Below the pieces are notes generated by a model. The model saw nothing but the letters and a program-made list of their open reading frames with translations. It did not search any database and was not told the origin of the DNA. From Anastatus disparis (lineage: Eukaryota > Arthropoda > Insecta > Hymenoptera > Eupelmidae), in contig JAFFSR010000264.1 of assembly GCA_017163975.1 (NCBI GenBank), positions 1,674,001-1,738,000 on the forward strand: a DNA stretch of 64,000 nt. Reading direction: 5' to 3'. Positions 12,211-24,500 of this stretch are shown here, piece after piece; within the stretch, counting starts at the first letter, position 1; the number at the start of each line of letters is the position of its first letter. The translations under genes and the position numbers were made by a program.

Positions 12211-12893
12211 AATTTCCTAGATATTTTTTTTGAATAGTTTATAATATATATCATCTCGAAATTCGACGTCTACTATTATAGGTAGAAAAAGTTATTGTAA
12301 TATATTTTATTTTATTAAGTAAATATTAATTTTAACTTGTAAATACAAAACAAATAGAATAACTTAATTATGGATTACAATAAGTAAAGAAATATAAAAG
12401 CTAAAATGTCTTCACCGTAGAATAATCACTCTTCATAGAGTTCAAGAAAAAAAATTGTGATGAATGTTTATAACATATTATCTCGAAATCGACGTCTACT
12501 ATTGTAGTTATCTTACTATGTAAATATTAATTTAAATTTATGAATACAAAACAAATTAAATAAACTTTTCGTATATTTTAAATACTAACATTATATAAAA
12601 ATAATTGAAATATTTAAATATCTTTACCATTCCTTAATTCCATTTTTATAGCTGACTTACAACAAATTATAAAAAAATAGTATTGAATTTATGAAAAAGC
12701 GAATCTAGTGAAAAATGAAGAAGCAACTATTTAAAATTTTCATTAATTTTAGTTTTAAATAACTATTAAAAACGAAAACTCATTTATAAGATTATCATAT
12801 TCCTCTGCATGTTTATTTCCTAAATATTAATTTAATATTATAGTGGAGAAAATTAAAATTAATCAAACATTTTCAATATTAAATAAAGCTATA

Positions 12894-13255
12894 TTATTAT
12901 TTGATCCGTAGTCATATAGGACTAATTAATGTACTTATATAAGGAGTGGTCGAATCGTGCTTTATAAAGTCATAAAATAACCCAAGAAAACTATGTTTTA
13001 ACGTAATTAGATTATAATTTTTATGTAGGTATAATGGTTTCGTTGCAACTATTAACATAGGTAGAAACACTAAAGATTTTGGATTTTAATATGAAAATAA
13101 AAAATTTTTTTTTCTTTTAAAGAAATTTTATAAAAAATGTTATTAATCAATTACTATATTTGTAATTTGTATTACATTTAATTATTTGACGACAAATATT
13201 TACGATTCATGCCTGCTAGCTTTATAATCGCATCAATTTTAATAATTTTTTTATA
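12894..13255 (+). other. Segment kept in unit 5, deleted in units 1-3
   Basis: This is the same segment as in unit 4, differing by a few bases in homopolymer runs (about 362 bp). Confidence 0.85.
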
Positions 13256-14668
13256 ATTTTTTTATTTTATCGTTAATCTAATATATTTTTTATGGATTTG
13301 AATTCGTAACAAAAAATCTAGAATTTAGTTTTTGATTCATAAAAATTGATCATTTTATTACCAAGTTATAAGCATAAATGCTGTTTTTTCCATAAAAATA
13401 ACGCCGTTAGTTAAATAATCAAAAATAAATTATTAATTAAAGATAATTGTAAATATTCCGTATGTTGAAATCTTACATAGAATTAGATCCAAGATATTAT
13501 CAAAATATCATTTATTCCACCCCAACAGTAATAACCACTTTATCAACTCGAAAAGCGGGCCAAAAAAGCCAAAATGTACGTCTAAAATTTTGCGGGAGTT
13601 ACGGTTATATCTCCCGTTTTCATAAATTCGGCTAAATTGAAAGATATTATATAGATATTTATTTATTTTGTAAAAAGAGTACAAAAAGGCGTGTAATACA
13701 TGAAATAGTAAGTAATAATTCTATAAAAAGTATTGCACATAATAAGATAAGATATCACAGTCAATTATTAAAATTAATATATAATACTGTATCAGTAAGT
13801 CACCATGTAAAAGTGATATCACAGACTATTCTAAATACACGCAGAAAACATAAATTACAATAAAAACAGTCTTAAATATCTATCGGTCATAGAATTAAAA
13901 TACATAATTTAAAAGAGGAATCACTGTCATGACATCAATAAAAATAAAATTGGACAATACTAAAAAATAAAATTGAACAATACAATAACAAAGTAATAGT
14001 AAATAATTAAAAAATAAAATAATTACATTTAAAGAATAAAAACTGAAACTATTTAACGATCATTGAATTTCAAGCGAATTATCGGTTTGAAAATTCCGCA
14101 ATAAAATATTCCTATTTAAGTTAGATAATCAAAAATAAATTATTAAGAAGAGATAATTGTAAATATTCCCTACAACAGAACCTTATATGAGAACTTACGC
14201 GATATCTTAAGCCGAAATATCATGTAAATTAAAAACCTCTAAAAATATCAAAATCATTTAGATTTTCACTTTTACAATTATTTGATGGGTCATCCAGCTT
14301 ATGACTTTCTAATAAATCATATTTATTATTAAATTTCTAGCGGATATTCATTTAAAAAAATTATCGCGTAGAAAATTAACGTAAAATTTTACAATAGAAT
14401 TTATAATACTTTCGTCAGGTATATTTAATACGCCAAAATAAGAAGAGGATTAAAAAAATTCCATGCTGAATTTACATGAGATTTAAACAATGGAGTTTAT
14501 AATACTTTCATTAGGTATGTTTAATGTACCAAAACAAATGGTAGATCAAAAAGAAACCAAAACCCTGGATTATGAATGGGAGGGTCAACAATGATAAAAG
14601 TACTTAATGAGGGATTTACTTAATTACTTTAGTTTCAAAATATTATATTCGAATTATTAATAACCCCA

Positions 14669-14863
14669 TGCTTTTATACCTGAATACATTAGTGACTCAG
14701 GATTATTGATACGATCTATTTTATACAATACTTTTAAACCTGTATACCTAACAGGCTTGGGATTAATAATACGGTATTCTATAAATACTGATATACGATC
14801 AAACAGAATCATTTAGACTTCTACTCTTTAAGAAGCAACATCTTCTAACGATCTTACTTTAAC
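14669..14863 (+). promoter_or_regulatory. Promoter of array copy 5
   Basis: TATAAATA at 14780-14787, with boxes and initiator as in copy 2. Confidence 0.7.
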
Positions 14864-15541
14864 ATGGATTCATCAAATACAATTACTACTTGGTCTACAT
14901 TCGCTACACATTGCATCGTAAGTTCTAAAGAGTGGAATTCAACTATCCCACCTACAGAACGTATACCAGAAAGCTCGTCATATTTTAATTCAGATTCATC
15001 TGATACAACTATGCTTTGGACTGAACCTCCATCTCATTGCGTCCCAACTTTGGAAGACGAGACAGAATGGGTATGTACGAGCCCAAGGAGCTGGCATATA
15101 CCTCAAGATCTGCCACCGCTAGCTGCGGATGCACCAATGTCATTAAGTTTTGGATCTTCGGAATATCACATAGAAGAATTTGAAAAACAAGATTGTATCC
15201 CTGAATCTCTGGATGCAATTCCTATACAGGGAATGTATAAGCTCTCGAAAAAATTTAGGGATAATGTTTTCTCTTATTCTAACCAAACGTCAGAACCTCA
15301 TCAAGAAGACGAAATAAAGTTTGAAGAAAGCTTTGAAGATTTCCTCGATACTTTTGCTAAAAATTACGTAGAATCAGAAAAAGAAAACATGGATTGCATC
15401 CCTAAATGTCCGGATGCAATTTCTAGAAAGAGGAAATGCATAAGCCCTCGAAAAAATTCAGGGATCATGTTTTCTCTTATACCAACGAAACGTCAACGCC
15501 TCATCAAAAAAGAGGAAATAAAGCTTGAAGAAAGTTTTTAA
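14864..15541 (+). CDS. Array gene copy 5: 225-aa acidic modular protein, unknown function
   Basis: This is the last intact copy of the array, with a protein identical to copies 2 and 4. Its 3' end shares the variant TTTTCTAG (after the stop) with copy 2, while copies 1, 3 and 4 have TTTCCTAG, so short haplotype blocks are shared between non-adjacent units. Its 3' spacer keeps array-like identity only to about 15670, then continues as a diverged version of the family spacer that resembles the spacer of the 643-aa gene. This is the right edge of the amplified block. Confidence 0.8.
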   Translation: MDSSNTITTWSTFATHCIVSSKEWNSTIPPTERIPESSSYFNSDSSDTTMLWTEPPSHCVPTLEDETEWVCTSPRSWHIPQDLPPLAADAPMSLSFGSSEYHIEEFEKQDCIPESLDAIPIQGMYKLSKKFRDNVFSYSNQTSEPHQEDEIKFEESFEDFLDTFAKNYVESEKENMDCIPKCPDAISRKRKCISPRKNSGIMFSLIPTKRQRLIKKEEIKLEESF

Positions 15542-15572
15542 AATTTTCTAGATATTTTTTTTGAATAGTTTA

Positions 15573-16047
15573 TAATGTATATCATCTCGAAATTTGACGT
15601 CTACTATTATAGGTAGAAAAAGTTATTGTAACATATTTTATTTTATTAAGTAAATATTAATTTTAACTTGTTACTATAAAAATAAAATAAATTATTTGTA
15701 TATCATATCATAATATAATAAGAAAATAGAAATATTAAAATATCTGCACCCCAAAATAATAAGTTTTTATCATCTTTAAGCAACAAATTATGATAAATAC
15801 TCATAGTATATATTATCTCTAAATTGACGTCTGCTATTATAGGTAGAAAAAGTTTTTATAATATATATTTGATCCTACTATGTAAATATTAATTTTGTAA
15901 ATACAAAACAAATAAAATAAACTTTTTATCTTATTAAAAATCAACATTATATAAAAATGTCATTTATTTTTCCTCAGTACAACTAATTATAGATGAATGG
16001 TATTAAATTTATAGAAAAAGCAAATATAGAGAAAATATATATATATA
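15573..16047 (+). repeat. Diverged family 3' spacer at the right edge of the array
   Basis: Two copies of the spacer motif GACGTCTxCTATTATAGGTA (about 15597 and 15824) are followed by AT-rich sequence like the reverse complement of 39540-39930. No coding sequence is seen. Confidence 0.7.
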
Positions 16048-16828
16048 CAGTGCCGTCCATAAATTCGGGATCACTCAGAGGAAAAAATTGCTGGAGAAAA
16101 ATCGCAATAACTCGGTAAATATAGGTCGTATAGAAATTCTAAAAAAAACGATTTTAAAGTACTCCTCAAGAGCTTTAAAAACGCTGTATTATATTATTTT
16201 AAAAGTTTTTTTATGGTATTAAAAAAATTACTTAAAAATAAACATTTTTTGCCAATTTTTTAAATTTTAGATTCGCTCACACCGTTTTTCGAGTATAAGA
16301 TAAAAAAATCTGAAAAAAATATAATTTAAAGTACTCTAAAAGAGCTTTAATTTGCATTTTTTAAAAATTTTTTACAATGATTTTCCGTCAAGATATGAAG
16401 TTTTAAAGTTGGGCATTTTTGATGTTTTTTTCAGAAAATTGGCCATTTTTCTGCAAAAAACACCAAAAATGCCCAACTTTAAAACTTCATATCTTGACGG
16501 AAAATCATTGTAAAAATTTTAAAAATGCAAATTAAAGCTCTTTTAGAGTACTTTAAATTATATTTTTTTCAGATTTTTTTATCTTATACTCGAAAAACGG
16601 TGTGAGCGAATCTAAAATTTAAAAATTGGCAAAAATGTTTATTTTTAAGTAATTTTTTTAATACCATAAAAAAACTTTTAAAATAATATAATACAGCGTT
16701 TTTAAAGCTCTTGAGGAGTACTTTAAAATCGTTTTTTTTTAGAATTTCTATACGACCTATATTTACCGAGTTATTGCGATTTTTCTCCAGCAATTTTTTT
16801 CCTCTGAGTGATCCTGAATTTATGGACG

Positions 16829-16830
<2 letters not shown>
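16048..16830. mobile_element. Foldback MITE, Tc1/mariner-type ends
   Basis: This is a near-perfect inverted repeat of about 390 bp per arm, centred near 16440. The left end is TA then CAGTGCCGTCCATAAATTC; the right end is the complement GAATTTATGGACGGC, with the last bases lost in an (AT)n run. The arms agree over almost their whole length, including TCAAGATATGAAGTTTTAAA and its complement. There is no transposase. Two open frames inside it are by-products of the palindrome. Confidence 0.9.

Positions 16831-16882
<52 letters not shown>
16831..16882. repeat. (TA)n microsatellite
   Basis: About 25 TA repeats directly abut the right end of the foldback MITE. This probably grew from the TA target site. 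Confidence 0.9.
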
Positions 16883-16886
<4 letters not shown>

Positions 16887-16910
16887 TACACATAAATTTT
16901 TTATTTTTAA

Positions 16911-17440
16911 ATAACTACTTAATACGGAAACTTATTCATAAGATTATCATATCTTTCTGTATGTTTATTACCTAAATATTAATTTAATATTGAAGTAAAC
17001 CAAATTTAAAATAATCAAACATTTTGACACTGAATAAAGTTTTATGATTATTAGATCCGAAATATACGCATTAACATTTTCCGTAATTCAAATACAACTT
17101 TATATAGAGGCGTGGTCAAATTACACTTTACAAAATCATAAATGAACTTAAGCATTATTATTTAAACTTAAACAATAATTTTATTGTTTCTAGATAATTA
17201 GATTATAATTTTTATGGAGGTTTAGACGGCATCATTAAATAGATAAATGATTAAAGGTTTTGAATTATAATATCTGAATTTTGAATTATAATTCCTGATT
17301 ATACTTTTATAGCCTTTAAGAAACAATCACAAAAGAATACCTTTTTCTTCCGATAAATCATGATTACTTAAAGTAGAGACAGAAGAATATTTGTTATCGT
17401 TTAATGCAATAGTCTGTTAATATTATGTATTCATTAAATT
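16911..17440 (+). repeat. Family spacer remnant without a gene
   Basis: The segment is the reverse-complement counterpart of 39045-39500, the spacer downstream of the 643-aa gene. Shared stretches include ACTTTATATAGAGGCGTGGT and AATCACAAAAGAATACCTTT. It continues the diverged spacer of the array edge after the MITE insertion. No gene remains beyond it. Confidence 0.7.
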
Positions 17441-17664
17441 TTATTATTTCTAAACTTTTTAATTCGTATCATATAAAATTTATTCGAAAAAGTTCAAATA
17501 GTATATTACGATATAAGTGACGTAAGTTGCACTTTATTACACGGCCGGAGTTATCACCCGAGTGCAGCGTCGTGTTAAAAAATAAAGTTCCACCAAGGTC
17601 ACGATTATCATATACTTATTTGTAGCACGAGGGACATAAATCCGCCGTATTAAATCTGTACTCT

Positions 17665-17865
17665 TAAAAATCAATAATAAACAAAAACTATGCACTCCAC
17701 GAATGATAATTCAAAAAATAAAAGCGAAAACTATAAAAAACCAAATACTTGGCATTTCGTAAATGATAGATCGAAAAAGAAAAGGAAAACTATAAATGAA
17801 CAAAAACTAAATCCATGAATGATAAATCAAAAAGAAAAGAAAAAATTATAATCTTAAAAACCTAC
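17665..17865 (+). repeat. Three imperfect tandem repeats, about 65 bp each
   Basis: A pattern CAAAAACTA...ATGATAAxTC...AAAAACTATAAA recurs three times with drift. It is purine-rich, has no open frame and its function is unknown. Confidence 0.5.
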
Positions 17866-17914
17866 TTAAAACGTGTAATAATACTAATTTTTTATCAATG
17901 TTATTGATATTACA

Positions 17915-18265
17915 GTACCGGGCAATAATTCTGACCAGGTTATCAAATTTTTGCTCCGACTTTGAAAAAGCGTATCTTCTTCAATTTTCATCCTAGAAAA
18001 AAAAAAAGCATTTTAAAGTATTCTTTAAATAAAGGATATTTAAAAAAAAAATGATCGCTTTGGCAATTTTGAAATTTTTTTCATTTTTACATTTTTTTTC
18101 AATCAGCTGTAGTTTTTTAAATAATTGTGCTAGAAAAAATTTGAAAAAAGATTTGGAAAGGGCTTCAAAAATTTATTCAATTTATTTCAAAAATTTTTTA
18201 TTATTTTTTGTCAAGTTTTAAGCATATAAAGTTATCGATCTAATACTTTTGCAGTTGTAAAAAAC
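17915..18265. mobile_element. Probable truncated Tc1/mariner-like MITE end
   Basis: TA followed by CAGTACCGGGCAATAATTCT looks like a mariner-type terminus. No matching inverted end was found; the sequence runs into the reverse transcriptase fragment at 18269. It could also be a solo end. Confidence 0.4.
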
Positions 18266-18268
18266 ACT

Positions 18269-19440
18269 TTACTCACCAATTTTGATATAGCTAGTCTGAG
18301 AGTAAATGCGATTAATATAAACTGGTGATCCAAAAATGATTGCTTTAGTCTTGGAGGTATTAAGAGAGAGGCGATTCTCATATGCCCAGCTCACCAAGTT
18401 ATCAGCAGCAAGGCTAAGGGTATCCTTACAACTACCAAGTGCATCTGGATGGCATTGAAAATATAACTGAAGGTCATTAGCATAGAGTACGTAAGAAATA
18501 AGGTCATTAAGACCATGAGAGATGTCGGCAACATAGACAACAAAAAGAAGTGGGCCCAGGACTGAGCTCTGAGGGACTCCCATATTGATAGAACAGAAGG
18601 TAGACAGATTGCCTCCCCGCCCAATCACCGCCTGAGAGCGACCAGAGAGGTAAGAGGCCATCCACCCAATGACAGAACTCAAGCAACCAATTCGCAGAAG
18701 TTTTTTGAGAAGCAAAACATGATCAACCTTGTCAAAGGCCTTGCTAAAGTCAAAAAGGAGAAGCACTGTAAGCTTCCTTTTATCAATGCCTGTCTTGATA
18801 TTATCAGTAATCCTCAATATCGCTGTGGTCAGTACGAAAACCAGTTTGATATGGATCAGCAAGACCATGTGACTCATTAAAGCTCAAAAGCTGCTCATGA
18901 ACAAGCCTTTCCAATGATTTAGAAAGGAAACAAAGCAATGCAATAGAGCGGTGGTCACGAGGCGGCCGTATAGCTCTATCCTTGTCTAACCTAAATTTTC
19001 GTTACTATTAATAAATTGAATATTGTTATACAAAAGTAAGAGCATAGCCCAATAGATTTCAGGACGAGCAAACGATCCTATTATATGAAAAAAATATAAA
19101 ATTTTCATTAGTTTTTGAGTGAAATCTGAAACAGAAAAATAATTGAACTTGATAACTGTATTTCCGTTTCAGACCTCACTCGAAAACTTATGAAAATTTT
19201 ATATTTTTTCATAGAATAGGATCGTTTGCTCGTCCTAAAATCTATTGGGCTATGCCCTTACTTTTGTATAACAATATTCAATTTATTAATAGTAACGAAA
19301 ATTTAGGTTAGACAAGGACAGAGCTATACGGCCTCCTCTTAAGTACCTTAATACGTGCCTTTTTCCACACAGTAGGAAAGTCCGAATTTTTAAGGGAAAG
19401 ATTAAAGATACGTAAGATGCATGGTCTATTGATATGGTTA
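18269..19440 (-). mobile_element. Non-LTR retrotransposon reverse transcriptase fragment, broken
   Basis: Reverse-strand translation shows the RT fingers/palm motifs LLFDFSKAFDKVDH, GVPQSSVLGPLLF and YANDLQLY, then LNTSKTKAIIFG, typical of Jockey/CR1-like LINEs. The catalytic box reads YAND where active enzymes have YADD, and GVPQS where GVPQG is usual. The N-terminal portion (IALLCFLSKSLERLVHEQLL) is in another frame, shifting near 18820. A further upstream piece lies at about 19334-19440, separated by the inserted element at 18964-19333. There is no endonuclease domain and no 3' tail. The copy is dead. Confidence 0.85.
18964..19333. mobile_element. Foldback element inserted in the LINE fragment
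   Basis: Inverted arms of about 170 bp begin GGCCGTATAGCTCTxTCCTT and include GTTATACAAAAGTAAGxGCA and complement. The right flank is CTC-TTAA; the left flank lacks TTAA, apparently with loss of some LINE sequence. The end is related to that of the element at 30637-31012. No coding capacity. Confidence 0.8.
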
Positions 19441-19561
19441 AAGACAATATTTTCAGTTAAGTTATAGTTTATGTATATAGAGTTGAATTATGTTTATATA
19501 ATCGAAATAATTTACGGTAAAAATAATAATTGGGATGTTGCATGAAAAATTTTTTTTAAAT

Positions 19562-19846
19562 CCATTATATCCGTCATTTAGAAAAAGGAAAAATAAAAGA
19601 CACGTATTTTTTCTTTTTTCATGAAAATAAAAACTTAAAGAGATAGAGGCAGTTAAAACTGTATAACGTCACGAAAGTATTTGCTTTCGTGAAGTCATTT
19701 ATTATGGCGCTATATCTATATATATCAAAATTGTACTAACTTATATCGGCTACAACTTTTACAATTTATCATATTTTGAAAAACAAAAAAATACGGGTCT
19801 CTTCTTTTTTCGTACTCTACCTGACGGATGTAATATATTTTTTTAT
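19562..19846. mobile_element. Short foldback MITE
   Basis: Terminal inverted repeats of about 55 bp are imperfect (ATTAxATCCGTCA...CGTATTTTTT). A small inner hairpin, CACGAAAGTATTTGCTTTCG, lies near the middle. No coding capacity. Confidence 0.65.
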
Positions 19847-19849
19847 GCG

Positions 19850-20920
19850 AAATGCTAATTGACGTTTAAAAATGATATGAAAATAAAATTTCGGAAAATT
19901 TTATTTTCAGAAATAATACTGCTAACGAAAAATAAAAAATTTTTAAATTAGTAAAAAAAAAAAAGAAAATCTAAGAATAATTTTTAAATAATATAGTAAT
20001 ATTGCCGAAAGTATCAGTACATTCTTATGATAATATTAGGCTTTAAAATTTATTATTTACTTATAATAATCGAAACCAAATGTTATTTTCTTCAATATTT
20101 AATATTTTACCGTCTGCCGTCTTTGGTGTGCTTGAATAGGCAAATATACTGTAATTAACTTAACATTTAGATCAATCTTATTTTAGTTTGCCTAGGTTTT
20201 AAATTAAGGAACGAAATAATCTAATTTAAATTTTAAAATAAAAAACAAAATTTTCGTTTTAAATTAATATATATATGAGTTCATAATATTATAAAAGATA
20301 AAATTGTCATTACTACCTTTATAAAATAAAGATTATGAAATCAGTTTATAATAACAGACATAGTAAAGAATTTAAATATTTTGTCATATTTTTTCACTAT
20401 TGTATCCACATTTATTACAATACATCAATAATTGGATTATTCTAATGTAATTTAATTAAAGAATTTGATCTACCTGCACAGTTAAAAATAGACTCTAAGA
20501 CCAAGCAAATTCCTTTAGCTCTTGGCAGACAATCTTCTCGTTTTCAATAATAAAAAAAATTCTTTTTAATTTAAAAATAAAATCTGCTTGATGTATGTCT
20601 ATTTAATTTAAATTTATTAGACCCAAATAGAAATCTGTTTGAAAAATGAAATTAATAAAATTACAATCTTTTGGGTCAAGTAAACTTTTTACTAAATTTT
20701 TTCTGTTTCATTTGAAAGCTATAGCAATATCAGTCCTACTCACTTGGTCGAATATTCTATTTTTGTCTACATGAATTGTATAATTTAAATTGAGAAACTT
20801 TGTAGTAAAAATAAAATTTTTGGAGTGTACAGGAAATATTACTGATACTACATTGTAACCATGGGCAATTGATTTTGTTTGAAAATATTATTTATGTGGT
20901 AAAAATTAATATACAGAGTA
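19850..20920. other. AT-rich DNA, no gene seen
   Basis: The stretch holds short interrupted frames only, with no protein motif, RNA gene or clear repeat boundary. Confidence 0.6.
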
Positions 20921-20921
20921 T

Positions 20922-21593
20922 CCCGGGTAGAAATTAGTCCGGGCTACTAGACAGTTTTAGCCAGAATAATCAAGTTCTAGACAGATCTGTACAGATGAAC
21001 TAGACAGATCTGTACTGGCGTGTAACGCCTTTCCCTTCTAGATGCCCGTATAGTTTTCCCTTATAGAACTGTACAGTTCTATCGAGGTGTTAACGTATAT
21101 TAAAGGTTAGGCGCAACATAATTTCATATAGACGCTTTAGTTCGTCATTGTATTTCATGGCGTCACTTGCACGAATATGTACTATGCTGAAATGTATAGT
21201 CGCGTGTATGTAAACATTCTGTCCTTGTCTCTCGCATGATAAGACGTGACTATAAATCCCAGCCTATGCGTGATATTAGCACTTTTACTTTCAATATGAC
21301 TTTATAGTGATAGTTTTGTTGTACTTTCCGTTGTTCAGCTGATAAATTTTTTAAATTTTTATTCATCGATGTTTTTGCACACGATATTTGAAGAAAAGGT
21401 GCAATGAAAGAACATTATTAGGTTAGGTTTGGCTTTACTTTGTCACTGCTCTATGATTTGTAGGTTGGTAGCGCGTGCATTCAAGGGTTATATTAGTCTA
21501 CATCCATCTAGTTTTTCTTATCTAGAATAATCTAGTTTTACTATAAAGGCCTAGAAAACTTATACGGGCGCCTAGATAAAATTTCTACCAGGG
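20922..21593. mobile_element. TIR element, CCCxGGTAGAAATT ends, 2-bp target duplication
   Basis: The left end is CCCGGGTAGAAATTAGTCCG; the right end is ATAAAATTTCTACCAGGG. Both flanks carry AT (GTAT|CCC and GGG|ATAT). Near the left end GACAGATCTGTAC is repeated twice within about 35 bp. A second member with the same terminus lies at 55997-57134. No transposase frame was found; the superfamily is not certain. Confidence 0.7.
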
Positions 21594-24500
21594 ATATAAG
21601 AAGGAGAACAAAATGTTACTTATGCTTAAATAAGAATATTAGAATTAAAAACAATCAATATAGAGACATAAAAGTGAATGTGAGAAAATAAATAATAAAA
21701 ATTGCAAAAATAAGTGAAGAAATTGAGATTTCGTCAGACATTTGAAACAAATATTAAATTTTATTTCGATTGTTTCAATACAAATTTAATTAATTTACTT
21801 TTCATTTTATATATCTTCATAAATTTTTTCATAATTAAAAGATGAAAACTGTTTTATACGAAGATTTTACAAACTTAACTAAAAATTAGAACCTTTGGCT
21901 ACATAAAAAATAATTTGTAAAACCAAATTAATTAACGTTTAAAATCGACTCTATTTAGTAATTTTTTCTATATAATTTTTCCCCGTGTAATTCAAACATT
22001 TTATTTCACCTTTAGTATTCCAGTATTTGAGGTATACGATTACTCGCAGAAAACGAATGTACATGGTGTTTTATATCTTGTATTGATTACGTGTCAAGTA
22101 ATTATCAAGAATCCAGCTAGTATACAACAACTTTACAGTATTTTAAAAAAAATTTAAACATTACATTTCATTTAAAATTGTTTATTTCATTAAAATATAA
22201 AGTTTGATGTATTTTAGTGGTTTATTAATTAGTTCAGATTAAAATTTAATTATTTTGAGATTAGTAACATTTTATATTACATAATTGAAAATTGGGTGGA
22301 GTTATAAGTCACTATGTGTGTGTAACTCCACCCCAAAAAAATAAAATACACAAATATTGTGTAATATTATATTCAACACATTTAATTTGTTTTTAAAATA
22401 ATTTCATTCTATGTATTAATTGTGTTTACATAATAACACAGTTTTTACACGAAATATGTGTAAATTGAGATGTATCTCAATTGTGTGTTTTAATTACATA
22501 AAATGTTTATTGTTTATTAACACACATTTTATTTATTCTGCATCAAGTTACATAAAATACACAATTTTTTACCATATATAATATCATAAAATTGATAAAT
22601 GAATGTATTATTCTTTTTCCCAATTCTACTTTAGTCATATTGAATATTTGCTATTACTTTGGGTTAGGCTAAAACTTTTTTTCCTCTAATTTTATAAATT
22701 TCATACTATTATACAGCATCTACCTTATCAATCATTTTACCTTTTAATTTTCTAATAAATGATTCACTTTCAACCTTAAATTATCCTCTGGATTCATTCA
22801 TATATTATTAGTAGAATCTCTCTTCGAATTTTCTTTTTAACCGACTAATCTTTTTTTCCACTTAACTCATTTCTTTTTTTGTTTTTAATTTTGTATAACG
22901 TTCATAAAACCACTCTAAAAAAAGCAAATTGATTTCCTTTTTATAATGTTACATGCTCGAAACTTTACAGCTTCAAACTTGAAGTAACCTTTTTGTTTAA
23001 TTTACCTCATTACTTTGTTCTCTCAAGTTTTATATAACGTTTACAAAATCATCGTCAAGAGAAAAAAAGTATCAACAAACCAGCAATTCATAAATTATAC
23101 AACGTAGAACTTTTACTAATCCCGGCTGCATTATGTATGTAATGAAGCTATATGTATACGTCTGCTCGGAAAAAGCTTCGTATACCATCGATTTTTATAC
23201 GCGCTCTTAAATTTCAATTAAAAACCGTCGAATTTCATTCATTTATGTTATTTTTTGTTTTCTTTTTTTACTTTTTTCCTTAGTGGCTGGATTAAAAAAA
23301 TTTATTTCACTTGCAGGATGAACCTTTAGTTTATTTATATCGTTTGTTATTTAATAAGATTGTATTTTTCGAATAATATATAGAAAATATTAAATTTTGT
23401 TTATACAACAATAGCTTTGTATTTTATTGTTTTGTATTGTTGATATGCGAATCGTTAATAAATAAAATCTTTTAAATTTTCCATTTTGAATGATAAACAT
23501 TGGAATAAAAATATTTTGTTTTGGATGAATGAACAATAATTTCATTTTATGTATCATTATTTATTATTAAATTTAAATATGTAAAATATTTTTGTACTAA
23601 CAATTTAGCTGATAAAACAAAGTAGAAATATTACAAATTTTATTTTACTTAATAATATGAAAACTTAATGTTTTGCTTCAACCCACTTTAAATGATATTT
23701 CCTTTTTAAATATCTTATATAATGTGGATGAGTTTGGGGTAACAAAAATATAAACGAATAAAAATAAATAATTTAGTTTTTTCTCTATTTCTGTTTTTCA
23801 CTTCTTTTAGTCTCATATGAATATACAAATTACTTTCAATAAATAATGAAAAGAACGAATATTATTTCTCCGTATATTGTACTATAAAATTTTCGTAATT
23901 GTTAAATGTTGTTTAAAATTTCTATTGTATATTTTACAATCAAGTTGAAAATCTTGTTTTTTTTTTAAATATGGAATAATATATCTGGTACAACAGGGTT
24001 TACATTGTAAAAAAAATTCAGCTTATTTCTAGGTTCTGAAAATTTTACCATCAGTTTTACAGCTTTCAGTAACTTATGCTTTATTCCTGGTTTCGTGGCT
24101 TTTTTTTAGAATACTGACATAATAAAAAAAAAAAAAAAAATAAATAAAATCCATTCTATGAAAAAATTAATTTTTTTTTTAAAGTGCAGAGATTATAAAA
24201 TATAGTTTTTAAAAATGTTATGTAAATAAATATTTAATCATTTATTTTCACAATATTATGACAAAAATGAGGTTGTTACTAAATTCTGATGAATAAATAT
24301 AATATAAATCAACTTTAATTTAATATTAATATTTGAAACATTTTAAATATTATTAAGTTTTAAAAAATATTTTAACATCATTGTTTATATAAGAGTTGAA
24401 TGAATTTTTTAATAATTTTTTATTAATTTTTAATAATTCAATAAGTAATGTTCAAAAATATTATTTTCAATAAACGAACTCTTAAATGACATAAGAAAGG

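Larger units (their letters stand above)
1..15572 (+). repeat. Tandem array of five gene-bearing units
   Basis: Five direct units begin at 1, 2972, 5940, 8908 and 12242. Units 1-3 are about 2968 bp; units 4-5 are 3334 and 3331 bp because they keep a segment of about 364 bp. By eye the units differ only by scattered substitutions and short indels. Each holds, in order, a 3' spacer belonging to the preceding gene, an AT-rich intergenic stretch, a TATA promoter and one intronless gene. The window opens at the start of a 3' spacer, so at least one more gene copy probably lies to the left. On the right the array decays after 15572. The near-identity points to recent amplification or ongoing homogenisation by unequal exchange. 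Assembly collapse or expansion cannot be excluded. Confidence 0.95.

Noticed and set aside
16584..16914. Open frames rich in Tyr-Ile across the foldback MITE and (TA)n tract
   Set aside because: Products of the palindrome and of the microsatellite; no protein features.
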